DNA of 7,137 nucleotides, taken from Candidatus Eisenbergiella stercorigallinarum (GTDB lineage: Bacteria > Bacillota > Clostridia > Lachnospirales > Lachnospiraceae). The position numbers and the translations under genes are program-made. Positions 6,604-7,137 of this stretch are shown here, one piece after another. The stretch lies in NCBI GenBank assembly GCA_019120525.1, contig DWUW01000126.1:1-7137 (forward strand). Direction: 5' to 3'. A model generated the notes under the pieces. It was not told the DNA's origin. It did not search any database and saw nothing but the letters and a program-made list of their open reading frames with translations. Each line of letters begins with the position of its first letter. Within the stretch, counting starts at the first letter, position 1.

Positions 6604-6822
6604 TTATCTGGGCCGTCTGGCGACATGGTATTTCAGGAGCAGCCTGGCCTGATCGAGCAGAAGCTCCTGGCTGCCGGGAGAAAGCAGGCCGTAATAATAG
6701 ATCAGCCGGCTGAGCGTCTGGTCGGAAACCACGCGCGCGGGCTGGCTGATATCGCTGTAGCCGATCAGGTAATCCACGGATACCTGATAGATAAAAATAT
6801 TCAGAAAATCAGGATGGATTCT
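6604..6822 (-). pseudogene. 3' remnant of an XRE-family (Cro/C1) helix-turn-helix regulator
   Basis: The minus-strand frame between an in-frame TAA (6825-6823) and the stop TAA (6606-6604) encodes 72 residues without any ATG. It contains VSVDYLIGYSD, the signature that ends the helix-turn-helix domain of many Firmicute XRE regulators (consensus-like VSVDYLLGxTD). After it come LIYYYGLLSPG and QELLLDQARLLLKY, a typical helical C-terminal tail of such proteins. The DNA-binding helices expected just upstream are absent: the 20 or so residues before VSVDYL do not continue the motif and soon meet a stop. The gene therefore looks truncated at its 5' end, with the junction near 6790-6825. The DNA upstream of it is distinctly AT-rich compared with the remnant. 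A functional short protein from a non-ATG start is unlikely. It converges on the terminator at 6498-6570. Confidence 0.6.
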
Positions 6823-7137
6823 TTAAATTATATAAAGAGAGCTTTAAAAGTTGAAAAAGCTTGAAATCTCCTTCATCGATTCATACTGGCATCAGCGTTA
6901 CCGGCGGGGAAGGATCAGCTCAGCGTTAGGATAGGATTTACCTTCCGGGATTGCAGGATGTATGCAGTAGACATGGACAGACGATTCTTTGATTCTTCGA
7001 CAGATAACCTTGACTGCCCCACATCCTGACGGTAAAATGAATCCATAGTAGGTGGGTTATGCCATTTAGTGAGTTCGCGGAGAAATTTTTCAGGCTCTCA
7101 GCATAGGGAGTAGCGTATGGAAAGCTCCAGGCCACTG
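6823..7137. other. Region without a supportable gene
   Basis: This 315-bp end of the window holds no gene I can support. Near 6815-6870 it is AT-rich, with AGCTTT (6840-6845) facing AAAGCT (6856-6861). From about 6898 to the right edge all three minus-strand frames stay open for 50-65 codons: 6898-7056, 6915-7097 and 6938-7135. None has a convincing ribosome binding site or a recognisable motif. The frame at 6898-7056, ending in PEGKSYPNAELILPRR, looks the most protein-like but has no start codon. The region could be decayed coding sequence or the edge of a mobile element continuing beyond the window. Confidence 0.4.
6892..6928. repeat. Short direct repeat TCAGCGTTA
   Basis: TCAGCGTTA occurs at 6892-6900 and again at 6920-6928, starting 28 bp apart, in the gene-free end of the window. 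Two nine-base copies are a weak signal, recorded because the region is otherwise unexplained. Confidence 0.25.

Noticed and set aside
6625..6864. Plus-strand open frame of 79 codons
   Set aside because: It is the complement of the XRE remnant, which gives recognisable protein signatures on the other strand. No ribosome binding site precedes the ATG.
6938..7135. Minus-strand open frame of 65 codons beginning MAWSFPYATPYAES
   Set aside because: The ATG is too close to the window edge to judge its upstream signals. The translation has no family resemblance and the two other frames are open over the same DNA.

Overview
The window looks like an accessory stretch of a chromosome from a moderately GC-rich Firmicute, most likely a clostridial (Lachnospiraceae-like) gut organism. 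This is inferred from very strong Shine-Dalgarno sites (for example AAGGAGGTGA ahead of the DUF1848 gene) and from the gene families present. No rRNA or marker gene confirms it.

Layout. Positions 1-169 hold the 3' end of an unidentified gene, overlapped by the first codons of what appears to be a PHP-domain hydrolase gene that is cut off after about 13 codons. A weak terminator and an extended -10 promoter then lead into an intact Fic-family protein (224-1006, +) with the catalytic motif HPFQDGNGRVGR and an N-terminal self-inhibitory motif SNRIEG. Convergent with it, only 6 bp away, is a DUF1848 protein (1013-1951, -) with a C-terminal CX3CX2C iron-sulfur motif. This gene lies 19 bp downstream of an AraC-family regulator (1971-2816, -), and the two probably form one operon.

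The regulator is divergent from the largest gene of the window (3037-6456, +). That gene encodes a 1139-residue cytoplasmic protein with an N-terminal DUF5107 (galactose-mutarotase-like) region and a long tetratricopeptide-repeat (TPR) C-terminal half. The shared 220-bp intergenic region carries a good promoter for the regulator, a direct repeat in the regulator's leader, and a weak candidate promoter for the large gene. The arrangement suggests that the AraC protein controls the DUF5107-TPR gene, probably in response to a carbohydrate-type ligand. This is an inference from context.

The DUF5107-TPR gene ends at a long hairpin flanked by an A-tract and a T-tract, which probably terminates in both directions. 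Beyond it the sequence is degraded. On the minus strand there is the 3' portion of an XRE-type (Cro/C1 helix-turn-helix) regulator with no start codon (6604-6822). About 315 bp follow in which I can support no gene. Broken genes at both ends (PHP at the left, XRE at the right) suggest a region shaped by insertions or deletions.

I see no CRISPR array, tRNA, rRNA, complete insertion sequence or origin. The least understood parts are the DUF5107-TPR / AraC / DUF1848 cluster and the unusual placement of the radical-SAM-like cysteine motif in the DUF1848 protein.
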